From an uncultured Lachnospiraceae bacterium (GTDB taxonomy: Bacteria > Bacillota > Clostridia > Lachnospirales > Lachnospiraceae): a stretch of 28,936 bases of DNA. Each line of letters begins with the position of its first letter. Within the stretch, counting starts at the first letter, position 1. The notes under the pieces are model-generated. The model was not told where the DNA came from and did no database searches. It saw only the letters and a list, made by a program, of their open reading frames with translations. Positions 15,211-22,530 of the stretch are shown piece by piece. The position numbers were made by a program, and so were the translations under genes. Where the stretch lies: NCBI GenBank assembly GCA_910584325.1, contig CAJTZH010000032.1, positions 1 through 28,936 of the forward strand. Direction: 5' to 3'.

Positions 15211-16184
15211 CAAGGAATATATCCGTTTTCTATTAACATTTCCCGTTCTCCAAAAAACAGCCGCTTATTTTTCTCCTTCATAGATAAAATACTGTCGCAG
15301 GACGGAAGATGAAACCGCATCGTGTTCGTATTCAGCACATAATCACATTCTGCTTTTGGCTGCGCTGTTTCAACAAATAACTCCGTCGCACGCTCCTCCT
15401 GCGCGGCAGACGTCTCACGCCCGTTATTGTCTGCTTTTGTCGCATTCCACGTTTCATCAGGCATACTTTCTCCCGTCGCATAGTCAATCACCACGCCCGG
15501 CTGTACGTTATAACAGAACACGTTAAAACAGACGCCCGCACCCCCGTCTTCCACGGAATACCCTTCCATCAGCACGCCTTTTGCGACAAGGTTCTCTTCT
15601 TCAAAATACGGCGTCACACGGTATAAGACATGATTTCCCGTCTCTTTCACATAGTCTGCCACAAGGTTTTCCCAGGGAAGCATCCCTTCCATATTCAGAT
15701 AACGCGTGCCGGTAATCAGATTTCTTTCATTGGCATTTTCACCCGCGAGCTGGTACCCAATTAAATGACAGCGGTTATACAGGTACTTATCGGCAATCAC
15801 ATCATATTTTACCGTATGCCACCCGGTCGGTCTGATACTGCCAATCGTTCCCCGCTCTTCTGTAGGCATCAGTTCAGGACAGACATTGGCAAATGCCGTA
15901 CCGCACCGTCCCAGTTCATCCAAATCACTGTATTCTTCAAAAACGTCCCTCGTCCGTTCATTTTCCGTAAAAAATGGAACACCGTCATTAATTACAACCC
16001 ATGCCCCGCCATTAAACGCAGGGATAGTTTCATACCACTCTGTCGGAGAAGGTATGACATCTTCAAAACCGCCTGCTCCTTCCAAAACCGGAAGCGTTGG
16101 CGCCGGTTTTGCCGAAAATGCCAGAACTGCCGGTATTCCCAGACATATCAAAATCAAAAGAAGATTTCTGATTCCCTTACCCAT
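15192..16184 (-). CDS. Secreted DNA/RNA non-specific endonuclease with C-terminal Ada-like Cys/His domain
   Basis: 330 aa. A signal peptide or anchor at residues 5-24. The nuclease core (about 60-235) belongs to the DNA/RNA non-specific (beta-beta-alpha metal) family: NRCHLIGYQLAG carries the catalytic His140 and NERNLITGTRYLN gives the metal-ligand Asn side. This is the variant seen in streptococcal DNA-entry nucleases rather than the classical DRGH. After a polar linker (about 240-278), residues 280-330 hold a small domain with His292, Cys296, Cys325 and Cys328 (FHLPSC and GYIPCGRCNP), probably a zinc site like that in Ada, common in Firmicutes surface nucleases. It acts outside the cell on free DNA. 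AAAGGAA precedes the ATG. It follows the diguanylate cyclase gene by only 26 bp. Confidence 0.85.
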   Translation of the reverse strand: MGKGIRNLLLILICLGIPAVLAFSAKPAPTLPVLEGAGGFEDVIPSPTEWYETIPAFNGGAWVVINDGVPFFTENERTRDVFEEYSDLDELGRCGTAFANVCPELMPTEERGTIGSIRPTGWHTVKYDVIADKYLYNRCHLIGYQLAGENANERNLITGTRYLNMEGMLPWENLVADYVKETGNHVLYRVTPYFEEENLVAKGVLMEGYSVEDGGAGVCFNVFCYNVQPGVVIDYATGESMPDETWNATKADNNGRETSAAQEERATELFVETAQPKAECDYVLNTNTMRFHLPSCDSILSMKEKNKRLFFGEREMLIENGYIPCGRCNP

Positions 16185-16210
16185 AAAACCATTCCTTTAT
16201 TTGAACAACA

Positions 16211-17290
16211 TCACGAAAGACTGCTGCCTGCTGCCATCTTTTTCATGCTTACTTTATCGGCATACATCGCCTCATCCGCCTTGGAACATAAGTTTTCAAA
16301 ACTTTGTGCGCCTTTTGCATAAGCCATTCCGATAGCGCACGAATACGGCGTCTTCGCCATCTCGCTCTTAATGTCCTGTATCATAGAAACAACATTTTCC
16401 TCACTCTGCCGGAGACACAAAATCATAAATTCATCACCGCCGGTCCGGTACAAATAACACCCTTTTTTCAGTACGCGCCGTATGCAGGAGACCATTGTAC
16501 AAATGGCACGGTCGCCTTCTTCATGTCCCTGTCCGTCATTAATCCGCTTCAGATTATTCAAGTCGATACAGAGAACCGCGTTCAATACTGTCCTATAGTT
16601 CTCCGCGTCCAGATAAAAACACCTTCTGTTCAAAGTATTCGTCAGAGCGTCTCTTTTAAACTGCTGCGTATTGAGATACAGATAATAAAATGTAATGGAA
16701 ACCGCTCCCGTTGTATTAATTACACCGTCATAGCCGGCAAATGATTCCATGACAACGGAAATCACGCTCATAACCAGCACGGCAATCGCAATGAACGCCT
16801 CGGAATTATTCTCATTCTGATATCTGCGGATGGTCGATACCAAAAGCAGCACCAGATAAAATCCGCTCGTTACAAACGCGGCATATCCAAGCGGTCCCCT
16901 GACAAACGAATTATCCCTGGCATAAGAAAACGCAATATCCGTAAACAATGCCGAGAAGGAAACGCACATGTTGAGCACCAGCGGAACCGCCATCACAAGC
17001 CGCCTTGTCGCCTCCTCACGCGTAACCAGCAGAATAATTGTATAAATAATGGCTGGTCTTAAAGAATATCCGATAGACGACATCCAGATTCTTGCCGTCG
17101 TCGGATAAGGAAGCGCCGCCAGCCTGTATTCAACGGAATCAACAATCACCAGCGTCAGTATGCACAAAGAAGCCAGCACAAAAAGATTCGTTATGTTTTT
17201 ATGAAAAAACTGATTGGTACAGATGAATATCAGCATAAATCCAATAATGATTACTGTCGCGTAATTTAACTGCACCAAATCATGAAACAT
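16211..17290 (-). CDS. Membrane-bound diguanylate cyclase (GGDEF)
   Basis: 359 aa. Seven hydrophobic segments fill residues 8-206, an unclassified membrane sensor region. The GGDEF domain covers about 212-355: DALTNTLNRRCF, CIDLNNLKRINDGQGHEEGD (metal-binding Asp243) and an intact GGDEF at 284-288, so it should make cyclic di-GMP from two GTP. The inhibitory RxxD site normally found five residues before GGDEF is KKGC here, so product inhibition through that site is not expected. A promoter TTTACA-17-TATATT lies at 17330-17358, and AAAGGAG is 7 bp before the start. The nuclease gene follows in the same direction, so the two are probably co-transcribed. Confidence 0.9.
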   Translation of the reverse strand: MFHDLVQLNYATVIIIGFMLIFICTNQFFHKNITNLFVLASLCILTLVIVDSVEYRLAALPYPTTARIWMSSIGYSLRPAIIYTIILLVTREEATRRLVMAVPLVLNMCVSFSALFTDIAFSYARDNSFVRGPLGYAAFVTSGFYLVLLLVSTIRRYQNENNSEAFIAIAVLVMSVISVVMESFAGYDGVINTTGAVSITFYYLYLNTQQFKRDALTNTLNRRCFYLDAENYRTVLNAVLCIDLNNLKRINDGQGHEEGDRAICTMVSCIRRVLKKGCYLYRTGGDEFMILCLRQSEENVVSMIQDIKSEMAKTPYSCAIGMAYAKGAQSFENLCSKADEAMYADKVSMKKMAAGSSLS

Positions 17291-17329
17291 ATTAACATTC
17301 TCCTTTCATAACGGCTTCTATATATTAAA

Positions 17330-17358
17330 AATATACCATTACTTTTTTCTGTTGTAAA
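17330..17358 (-). promoter_or_regulatory. Promoter of the GGDEF-nuclease pair
   Basis: Minus-strand -35 TTTACA (17353-17358), 17-bp spacer, -10 TATATT (17330-17335), about 40 bp before the GGDEF start. Confidence 0.6.
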
Positions 17359-17388
17359 TAATTTGTTGGCTGCGGCATCTGCCGATTG

Positions 17389-17517
17389 TCAATTTCCGTT
17401 TGCAGTTCCAAGTACCATGCAAACCTGTCCCTTCGTTGCGGCAGGGCAGATATCATTCATATGCGCCGCGATTTTCTTCCACACCATGCATGACCCACGT
17501 ACCGGCTTATTTGCCAT
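17389..17517 (-). CDS. Possible 42-aa small protein, unknown
   Basis: An open frame from ATG 17517 to TGA 17389, too short for usual gene callers. The sequence starts MANKPVRGSCMVWKKIAAHM and contains three Cys (10, 24, 33) and four Met; it has no hydrophobic segment and no recognised family. Support for translation is an AGGGAGG site 10 bp before the ATG and a promoter (TTGAGA-18-TATAAT) at 17571-17600. It sits between the GGDEF gene and a decayed resistance module. The distance of the ribosome site is a little long, and there is no clear terminator, so it may be chance. Confidence 0.4.
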   Translation of the reverse strand: MANKPVRGSCMVWKKIAAHMNDICPAATKGQVCMVLGTANGN

Positions 17518-17559
17518 TGTATGAAATCCTCCCTTACCGATGTAAAAAACAGAAAATTA

Positions 17560-17600
17560 CCCCTGCCTCAATTATATCAAGGCAAGGGGCAGTCTCTCAA
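17560..17600 (-). promoter_or_regulatory. Promoter with -10 inside a strong dyad
   Basis: Minus-strand -35 TTGAGA (17595-17600), 18-bp spacer, -10 TATAAT (17571-17576). The -10 lies in the loop of a long inverted repeat (17560-17589; CCCCTTGCCT against AGGCAGGGG, one bulge). Read as DNA it is a possible operator; read as RNA from upstream it could be a terminator, since TTTTCTGTTTTTT follows. Confidence 0.45.
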
Positions 17601-17694
17601 TTGTTCTTTATGAAAACTATTTATATATGACTTTTATGGTATTGAGTTACTGTGGTTATGCCAGTACAGGCGCCTGATTTTTGATAATCTCCCG

Positions 17695-17928
17695 TTACTG
17701 CAAATCCTTCGTCTCCGCGTTACAAATGGACAATCCCGCGAAAATCAGCGATATAACCGTTAAAATTATCGGGAATACCGCATTCCCGGCAAGCATCTGC
17801 GCCGCCAGTATCTTCTGTCTTTTAATCGGATAAGAAAACATTAAATTCATGGTTTTATTTTTATACGCGCTTACGATAAATGACGCAATGTTATTTTTCT
17901 TCCATTCCAGTCTGATTAATTTTATCAT
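17695..17928 (-). pseudogene. Remnant of a lantibiotic/bacitracin-type ABC permease
   Basis: 77 codons starting MIKLIRLEWKKNN, the typical N-terminus of permeases in lantibiotic-immunity and bacitracin-efflux ABC systems, which are normally about 250 aa. After residue 13 the sequence jumps to a middle segment (SAYKNKTMNLMFSYPIKRQK, typical of the loop after the second membrane helix). After about residue 47 it jumps again to a C-terminal helix ending ISLIFAGLSICNAETKDLQ. Two in-frame internal deletions, near 17889 and 17787, explain this best. The remaining product has only about two membrane segments and cannot form a transport path. Its start still overlaps the stop of the ATPase remnant (ATGA), the arrangement of an intact module. 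Confidence 0.75.
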
Positions 17929-18125
17929 GAGTTCCCACTCTCCCCTGTCATTTTTAAAAAATAGTCTTCGAGACTTCCCGATTTTTTCCCGACAGACTCA
18001 ATCTCCACATCATTTGCCATCAGCGTTTTTGACAATTCGTTCGCTGTTACGCTGCCGTCGTAAACGCGGAGGACATGCCCGTTCATAATCTTAAAATTAC
18101 TAAGACGCAGTCTGTCGGACAACAC
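17925..18125 (-). pseudogene. C-terminal remnant of the matching ABC ATPase
   Basis: In this frame only the last 60 or so residues of an ABC ATPase of the lantibiotic-protection type remain: FKIMNGHVLRVYDGSV, then an ANELSKTL helix and the typical end SLEDYFLKMTGE. Walker A, signature and Walker B are all missing (a full protein has about 300 aa). The frame is open to 18161, but the first dozen codons there are out-of-frame kinase sequence, so the deletion joint lies about 18110-18130. No credible start or ribosome site exists. Confidence 0.75.
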
Positions 18126-19230
18126 ATACGCCGCCCATCTTCCGCGCGAGATTTCTGGCAATCATAAGCCCCAGACCATTTCCCTGAATATCACGGTTTC
18201 TGGAATCTTCCATCGTATACAGCCGTTCAAACACTCTCTCAGCAAACGCTTTTTCTATGCCCTTTCCCTTATCGGTTATCTCGATGATAACAGCATCCGC
18301 CTCTTTCCTGACAAACATGCCGATATAATTTCCTTCGCTTCCGTATCGCACCGCGTTTGAGATAAGATTTGATAAGATTCTGTGAATGGCGTCCGTATCT
18401 CCCCACGCAAAAAGAGCATGCTCCGGAATCCCGATATCCACCGTAAACTCCTTTTGCCGCAGCAGCTCATAAAAACTCAGGATATTTTCCCTGCATACCT
18501 CACAGATATTGACCTTCACCCGCTGCAGATTCTGGTCTCCCGCTTCCAGTTTCGCCAGCGTAAAAAACTGGTTGATAAGCTCCATCACCTGCGGATTGCG
18601 CGGATTGTCCTCTATCTTGTTTCGCAGCCTGCTGATATGGACGTTGACCGCATTCTCATCCCCGCAGTACACATCGTTCCAAATCAGCGAATAGAGCTGT
18701 TCCTTCGTGTAAACCTTTTTCGGATTCTTCATCAGAAGTTTCAAAATTTCAAACTCTTTTGCCGTCAGCTCGACTGCCTGTCCGTTTTTCGTCACAGAAT
18801 ACGTACCGGTATCCAAAACAATGCCGCCCTTTGTTAATACCGCTTCTTCCTGCTTTTCTACCGCCGCGTACTGTGTGCTGCGCCTGATATTTGCCTTGAT
18901 TCTTGCCAGCACCTCCGTGACCGAAAACGGCTTTGTAATGTAATCGTCCGCCCCCAGTCCCAATCCCAACGCTTTATCGGAATCCGTGTCTTTCGCGGAA
19001 ATAATAATAATCGGCACCGTACTGCTCTCCCTGATGGTTTTCATAACCTCCATTCCGCTTTTCTTCGGAATCATAAGGTCGAGTAACACCAGACTGAAGG
19101 TATCGGCAAAAAATTCTCTGCACGCGCTTACGCCATCATAGGCTGTTCTGACCGTAAAGTCCTCTGTTGTCAGAAAATTTTTCAGCATATCGCTGATTTC
19201 CACATCATCTTCTACCAATAAAATTTTCAT
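18100..19230 (-). pseudogene. Response regulator fused in frame to the C-terminal half of a histidine kinase
   Basis: 376 codons. Residues 1-115 are a complete receiver domain (Asp8/Asp9, phospho-acceptor Asp51, Lys100). Residues about 130-213 are an OmpR-type winged helix that stops at IEDNPRNPQ, a few residues before its usual end. From residue 215 (base 18588) the sequence is a histidine kinase that begins in the second helix of the dimerisation domain (MELINQFFTLAKLEAGD). It keeps the ATP domain: N box IHRILSNLISNAVRYG, G1 DKGKGI, F box VFERLY, G2 GNGLGLMIA. The kinase sensor, membrane part and phospho-acceptor His are gone. After residue 367 the frame runs into out-of-frame ATPase sequence and stops. 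The receiver and most of the DNA-binding domain might still fold, so residual regulation cannot be excluded. The parent was a lantibiotic or bacitracin-type two-component system. Confidence 0.8.
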
Positions 19231-19284
19231 CGTTCTCCCCTATTATATGAAATAATAAAACTGCCGCGCAATTTCCTATTCCAT

Positions 19285-19310
19285 CAAAAGGAGCGGGAAA
19301 TCCCGCTCCT
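19285..19310 (-). terminator. Terminator after the MFS gene
   Basis: A perfect 10-bp stem AGGAGCGGGA/TCCCGCTCCT with a 2-nt gap, then TTTT on the minus strand, 7 bp past the MFS stop. Confidence 0.85.
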
Positions 19311-19316
19311 AAACCG

Positions 19317-20600
19317 TCATTTTAAATGATTTAACTTTCTGATTTCACGGTGAAATAAAGACGCTGCGCTTACTGCAAATCCGCATATTCCGGTGCATAA
19401 AAACATCGCGGCCATCCCGCTTCCCGCGCCGGTTCCTACAAAAAACGCCAACCACTCAGCCGTTTTTGTTCCCGAACGCATAAACGGTTCAAACACATAG
19501 TCCGCCAGATATCCTCCAAGAAGAATCCCCGCGGGTATCGTGCTGTACTGAACCGCGTTTCTGACTGCGAACACCCTCCCCTGCAAATCGGCAGGAATCG
19601 TTTTATACAGTATCGTATTCTGATTCGCCATAATAAAAGGAATCGGCAGACTTGCAAAAAACGCGGCGGCGGACCACCAGAACACGTTGCGTCCGAGCGC
19701 CATCGTCAAATCTCCAAACAAAAACGACAGCGCCGCTGAAACATAGATTGCCGTTGCTTTATGCCGGCTTTCTTTTTTCAGCGAAACAATCATGCCCCCG
19801 GCAATACCGCCGATTCCCATGCAGGCATTAACCATTCCAAGCGTGATGCCGTTTTGATTACTTCTTGCCAGAATCATCGGCGATAAAATATTTTCATAGG
19901 TCAGTCTGGAAAAGAAATTAATCAGCGCCATTGTCAGCATAATATACAAAATGCCTTTTTCCTGTTTTAAAAACGCGAACCCCTGTCTGATTCCTTCAAA
20001 CGGGGTGTTCCTATCTCTTTTCTCAATCCGCTCCGGTATGGAAATAAAAAACAGCAGAACGCAAAACGCCAGCACGAAACTTACTAAATCTACCAGCAGA
20101 ATAAGCCATAGACCGCCCAGCGCAAACAGAACCGACGCCAGCATCGGATGAAATACGACAATCAGATTCTGGGAAAACGAGTTCATTCCGCTGACGTTGG
20201 ACAATTTATCCTCCGGCACAAGCCTTCCTGTTGCCACCGCTGATGCCGGCTGCTGAAACGCGTTTGTTACACCGATTATCACATTCATAATATAAATATT
20301 CCAGACCGACAGTTTTCCTGCCGACAGCAGTACAAGAATCATCAGCGAACCGAGCGCGGCTGCGCTGTCCGCGGCAAGCATAATCGTTTTCTTTTTGTGC
20401 CTGTCAATAAACTCTCCGACAAACAGACTCAGCAGAATATACGGCACATAATTGCAAAAGGACATCAGCGAAACCGACATTGCCGAGCCGCTCTGCTGAT
20501 ATGCCCATAATACCAGCGCAAATCCGGTCATGGAACTTCCCAGTCCCGAAATGCTCTGGCTCAACCATAAAATCACATATTTTTTAAATTTTTGTTCCAT
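19317..20600 (-). CDS. MFS transporter, DHA3/macrolide-efflux (Mef) type
   Basis: 427 aa with 12 predicted membrane segments. The loop between segments 2 and 3 has the MFS motif A form GEFIDRHKKK (62-71). The stretch QQPASAVATGRLVPEDKLSNVSGMNSFSQN after segment 4 and PADLQGRVFAVRNAVQYSTIPAG in the second half are typical of the drug-proton antiporter group that includes MefA-like macrolide pumps. Proton-driven export of a drug-like compound is likely; the substrate cannot be named. GGAGA lies 7 bp before the ATG. It stands alone, between its own terminator and a repeat element at 20674-20776. Confidence 0.85.
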   Translation of the reverse strand: MEQKFKKYVILWLSQSISGLGSSMTGFALVLWAYQQSGSAMSVSLMSFCNYVPYILLSLFVGEFIDRHKKKTIMLAADSAAALGSLMILVLLSAGKLSVWNIYIMNVIIGVTNAFQQPASAVATGRLVPEDKLSNVSGMNSFSQNLIVVFHPMLASVLFALGGLWLILLVDLVSFVLAFCVLLFFISIPERIEKRDRNTPFEGIRQGFAFLKQEKGILYIMLTMALINFFSRLTYENILSPMILARSNQNGITLGMVNACMGIGGIAGGMIVSLKKESRHKATAIYVSAALSFLFGDLTMALGRNVFWWSAAAFFASLPIPFIMANQNTILYKTIPADLQGRVFAVRNAVQYSTIPAGILLGGYLADYVFEPFMRSGTKTAEWLAFFVGTGAGSGMAAMFLCTGICGFAVSAASLFHREIRKLNHLK

Positions 20601-20673
20601 TGAATTTTCTCCATTCTATTCATGATTTTCAGAATATGATGTACAAAATCCAATGTCGGACGAATATTTTTCT

Positions 20674-20776
20674 CTCTGTACAAATCGTCATGAATACTCT
20701 GTATCCAATGACTGGTATGTCATGAATACTTCGTATTCTATGACTAGCTCGTCCCATCATCAGACTTTGTACAGAG
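20674..20776. repeat. Structured repeat element with two tandem 26-bp dyads inside an 11-bp inverted repeat
   Basis: Outer arms CTCTGTACAAA (20674-20684) and TTTGTACAGAG (20766-20776) are perfect reverse complements. Between them lie two tandem copies of a 26-bp unit (20687-20712 and 20719-20744; period 32 bp). Each is itself a hairpin in which GTCAT pairs with ATGAC and ATAC with GTAT. As RNA it would fold into a closed multi-branch structure. It fits no gene and could be a small palindromic repeat, a regulatory RNA or an operator array. Confidence 0.6.
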
Positions 20777-20824
20777 CTCACTGCTTAAATCAATTATCAA
20801 ATGGCACAACATTTTTACCGCCTC

Positions 20825-21856
20825 CTACCCAATCCGCTTATCTTCTCTTCCTAAAATCTCACACAAAACGGCATACACTTTTTCCGCCATTCTCATAAAT
20901 CCCAGCGCGTTCGGGTGCGTACCGTCAACCGTACACTCCGCCCTGCCATACTTTCCAAAAAATGTCTCACCGTCCAAAAACCAGACATTCTTGTCCCCCT
21001 GCTCCTTCGCTTTGGAATATGTAGCATATACAACCGCTTTTCTTGCCCGGGAATCTTCAATATCCTTATCCGTATCCGGTCTGGTCATCATCAGAATCGG
21101 AAGATTTGGGTGCGCTTTTCTGATAATCTGAAAAAACGCCTCGTGCGTATCCGCAAGCTGCTTCACATCATTCGCGTTGTGGTCGTAATCATATACAAAA
21201 ACACTCATATCAGACAAACCGGCAATATAACGGGCAAATATCTCTTCCCCTCTTGCCGAACCGGAAAATCCAAAATTGCGGTAATCCGCATCCAGCCAGC
21301 GGCATACAATACTGGTATACGCATTGCCCGCGCGCGACGCGCAGCCGCCCTCCGTAATCGAGGAACCATAAAAAACAATCGGTTTTTCCAAAGAATACGC
21401 CGGCGCCTCTTCTATCCTCGCGTCGTCGTCCACGCCGATTTCCATAAACAGAACATGGTCGTTACGCGGCAGGTTAATCGTCACAATTTCCATCGTGTTC
21501 TTTTTCGTAAATGTCTTTTCCGCGCTGATTTCTTCCATAACATGACAATCCGGAGTAACATAACCCAGATATTCCGATTCCATGCCTGTTCCCAGATAGA
21601 CATCGGCTCCCGCCGAACCCGAAAGCGGTATATTCTTATCTTCCTTCGTCTCTTTTAACGTCATGCGGATTGTAATGTTCGCGGAGTCCGTGCAGAACCG
21701 CACGCGCCCGCCCACCGCGCGCCTCCCTAAATACTCGTACCGCGGCATCTCCTCCAGCATGTGGTACGGCAGCTTGTAAAAATGCCGCTTTTCTGCATCC
21801 GCTACTGCAAGACCATATATTTTAACCGGGTGCTGGGTGATATTATAATATTTCAT
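20825..21856 (-). CDS. SGNH/GDSL-family hydrolase with N-terminal GxDLY domain
   Basis: 343 aa, no signal peptide, so cytoplasmic. The N-terminal part (about 1-150) is beta-rich with GADVY at 83-87, the hallmark of the GxDLY domain that precedes SGNH esterases. The catalytic part follows: block I FYGSSITEGG (Ser166), block II NFGFSGSARG, block III DYDHNAND and block V DGTHPNALGF (Asp311, His314). All triad and oxyanion positions are present. Such enzymes remove acyl or acetyl groups from sugars; an acetyl-oligosaccharide esterase is a fair guess. An extended -10 promoter lies 43 bp upstream. Confidence 0.88.
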   Translation of the reverse strand: MKYYNITQHPVKIYGLAVADAEKRHFYKLPYHMLEEMPRYEYLGRRAVGGRVRFCTDSANITIRMTLKETKEDKNIPLSGSAGADVYLGTGMESEYLGYVTPDCHVMEEISAEKTFTKKNTMEIVTINLPRNDHVLFMEIGVDDDARIEEAPAYSLEKPIVFYGSSITEGGCASRAGNAYTSIVCRWLDADYRNFGFSGSARGEEIFARYIAGLSDMSVFVYDYDHNANDVKQLADTHEAFFQIIRKAHPNLPILMMTRPDTDKDIEDSRARKAVVYATYSKAKEQGDKNVWFLDGETFFGKYGRAECTVDGTHPNALGFMRMAEKVYAVLCEILGREDKRIG

Positions 21857-21889
21857 GATGGATTCAGTCTCCTTTGTGTTGATATTTAC

Positions 21890-21929
21890 AATACATTTAT
21901 TATAGCAGATTATGTATTGAATTTATACA
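21890..21929 (-). promoter_or_regulatory. Extended -10 promoter with dyads upstream of the SGNH gene
   Basis: Minus-strand TGCTATAAT (21899-21907) is an extended -10; the -35 region is weak. An inverted repeat AATACAT (21890-21896)/ATGTATT (21912-21918) spans the -10, and TGTAT-N7-ATACA (21913-21929) covers the -35 area, so an operator is possible. Confidence 0.5.
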
Positions 21930-21947
21930 AAAGATTTAAAAATCTCA

Positions 21948-22343
21948 TCATTCCTTACGCTTTTTCCTCACAAATATCCAAACGGCATTCACGATACAAA
22001 ACAGTATAAAAAGCCCCGTAAAATTCATCCAAATATCACGATACGCCGTTTTCGCCAGTTCCTCCCGCAATCCGCTAGACCATACATATAAAAATGCCAA
22101 TAACATAGACGGCACATAAGCAATCACATAGCGAAACACCAAAGGCTTGACAGGCAGCTTTGTACACAGTATAAATGCCGTCATACCAATCAAAAGAATT
22201 ATCGCCCTGTCTAATTCATGCCAATTTCCGCTTGGGTCTTCATAGATACCGTTACCAAGATATACAATACTATTGAGTAATGTGATAGCCGTATATATCG
22301 TCGAATAAACCGAAACCATACTGAGCCAATTTTTCTTATTCAT
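21948..22343 (-). CDS. Small four-helix membrane protein of unknown function
   Basis: About 131 aa with four hydrophobic segments (roughly residues 8-30, 44-60, 67-88, 105-125), a highly positive C-terminus (VRKKRKE) and a short loop NGIYEDPSGNWHELD between the first two. I do not recognise the family. I choose the ATG at 22343, which overlaps the stop of the preceding small gene as ATGA; the GTG at 22352 is an alternative. It is the last gene of the LytTR two-component operon, so it may be a target or accessory of that system. Confidence 0.65.
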   Translation of the reverse strand: MNKKNWLSMVSVYSTIYTAITLLNSIVYLGNGIYEDPSGNWHELDRAIILLIGMTAFILCTKLPVKPLVFRYVIAYVPSMLLAFLYVWSSGLREELAKTAYRDIWMNFTGLFILFCIVNAVWIFVRKKRKE

Positions 22344-22513
22344 CCCAGCCACCCGTTATAAAAAATAAACATAACAACCCCTACCATAATAGCCGCCACC
22401 CCTAAAAGCATACTTCTTCTATTCCCCCTTTTCCCATCAGAAATCCAAAACACGCCGCGCGTAAAAAGAACTATCATGATAAAAACCGAAACTATTTTTT
22501 CATAAGACCACAT
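22340..22513 (-). CDS. Small two-helix membrane protein
   Basis: 57 aa, start MWSYEKIVSVFIMI, with two hydrophobic segments around a basic loop (SDGKRGNRRS). GGAGG sits 5 bp before the ATG at 22513; the open frame goes up to 22525, but that start would bury the ribosome site. It lies 17 bp after the stop of the AgrC-like kinase gene and overlaps the next gene by 4 bp. No similarity to AgrD or AgrB is visible, so a signal peptide role is not supported. Confidence 0.6.
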   Translation of the reverse strand: MWSYEKIVSVFIMIVLFTRGVFWISDGKRGNRRSMLLGVAAIMVGVVMFIFYNGWLG

Positions 22514-22530
22514 ATATGCCTCCATTTCTT

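Noticed and set aside
17389..17517. 42-aa Cys-containing frame as a lantibiotic precursor beside a lantibiotic-type immunity module
   Set aside because: No modification enzyme, protease or leader motif is present, and the peptide has few Ser/Thr residues near its Cys. Kept only as an unknown small frame.
20687..20744. The two 26-bp repeats as a CRISPR array
   Set aside because: Only two copies, with a 6-bp gap instead of a spacer, and no cas genes.
22340..22513. 57-aa gene as an AgrD-type signal peptide
   Set aside because: It has two membrane helices with a basic loop and no amphipathic leader, Cys-containing ring core or acidic tail; AgrB is also missing.
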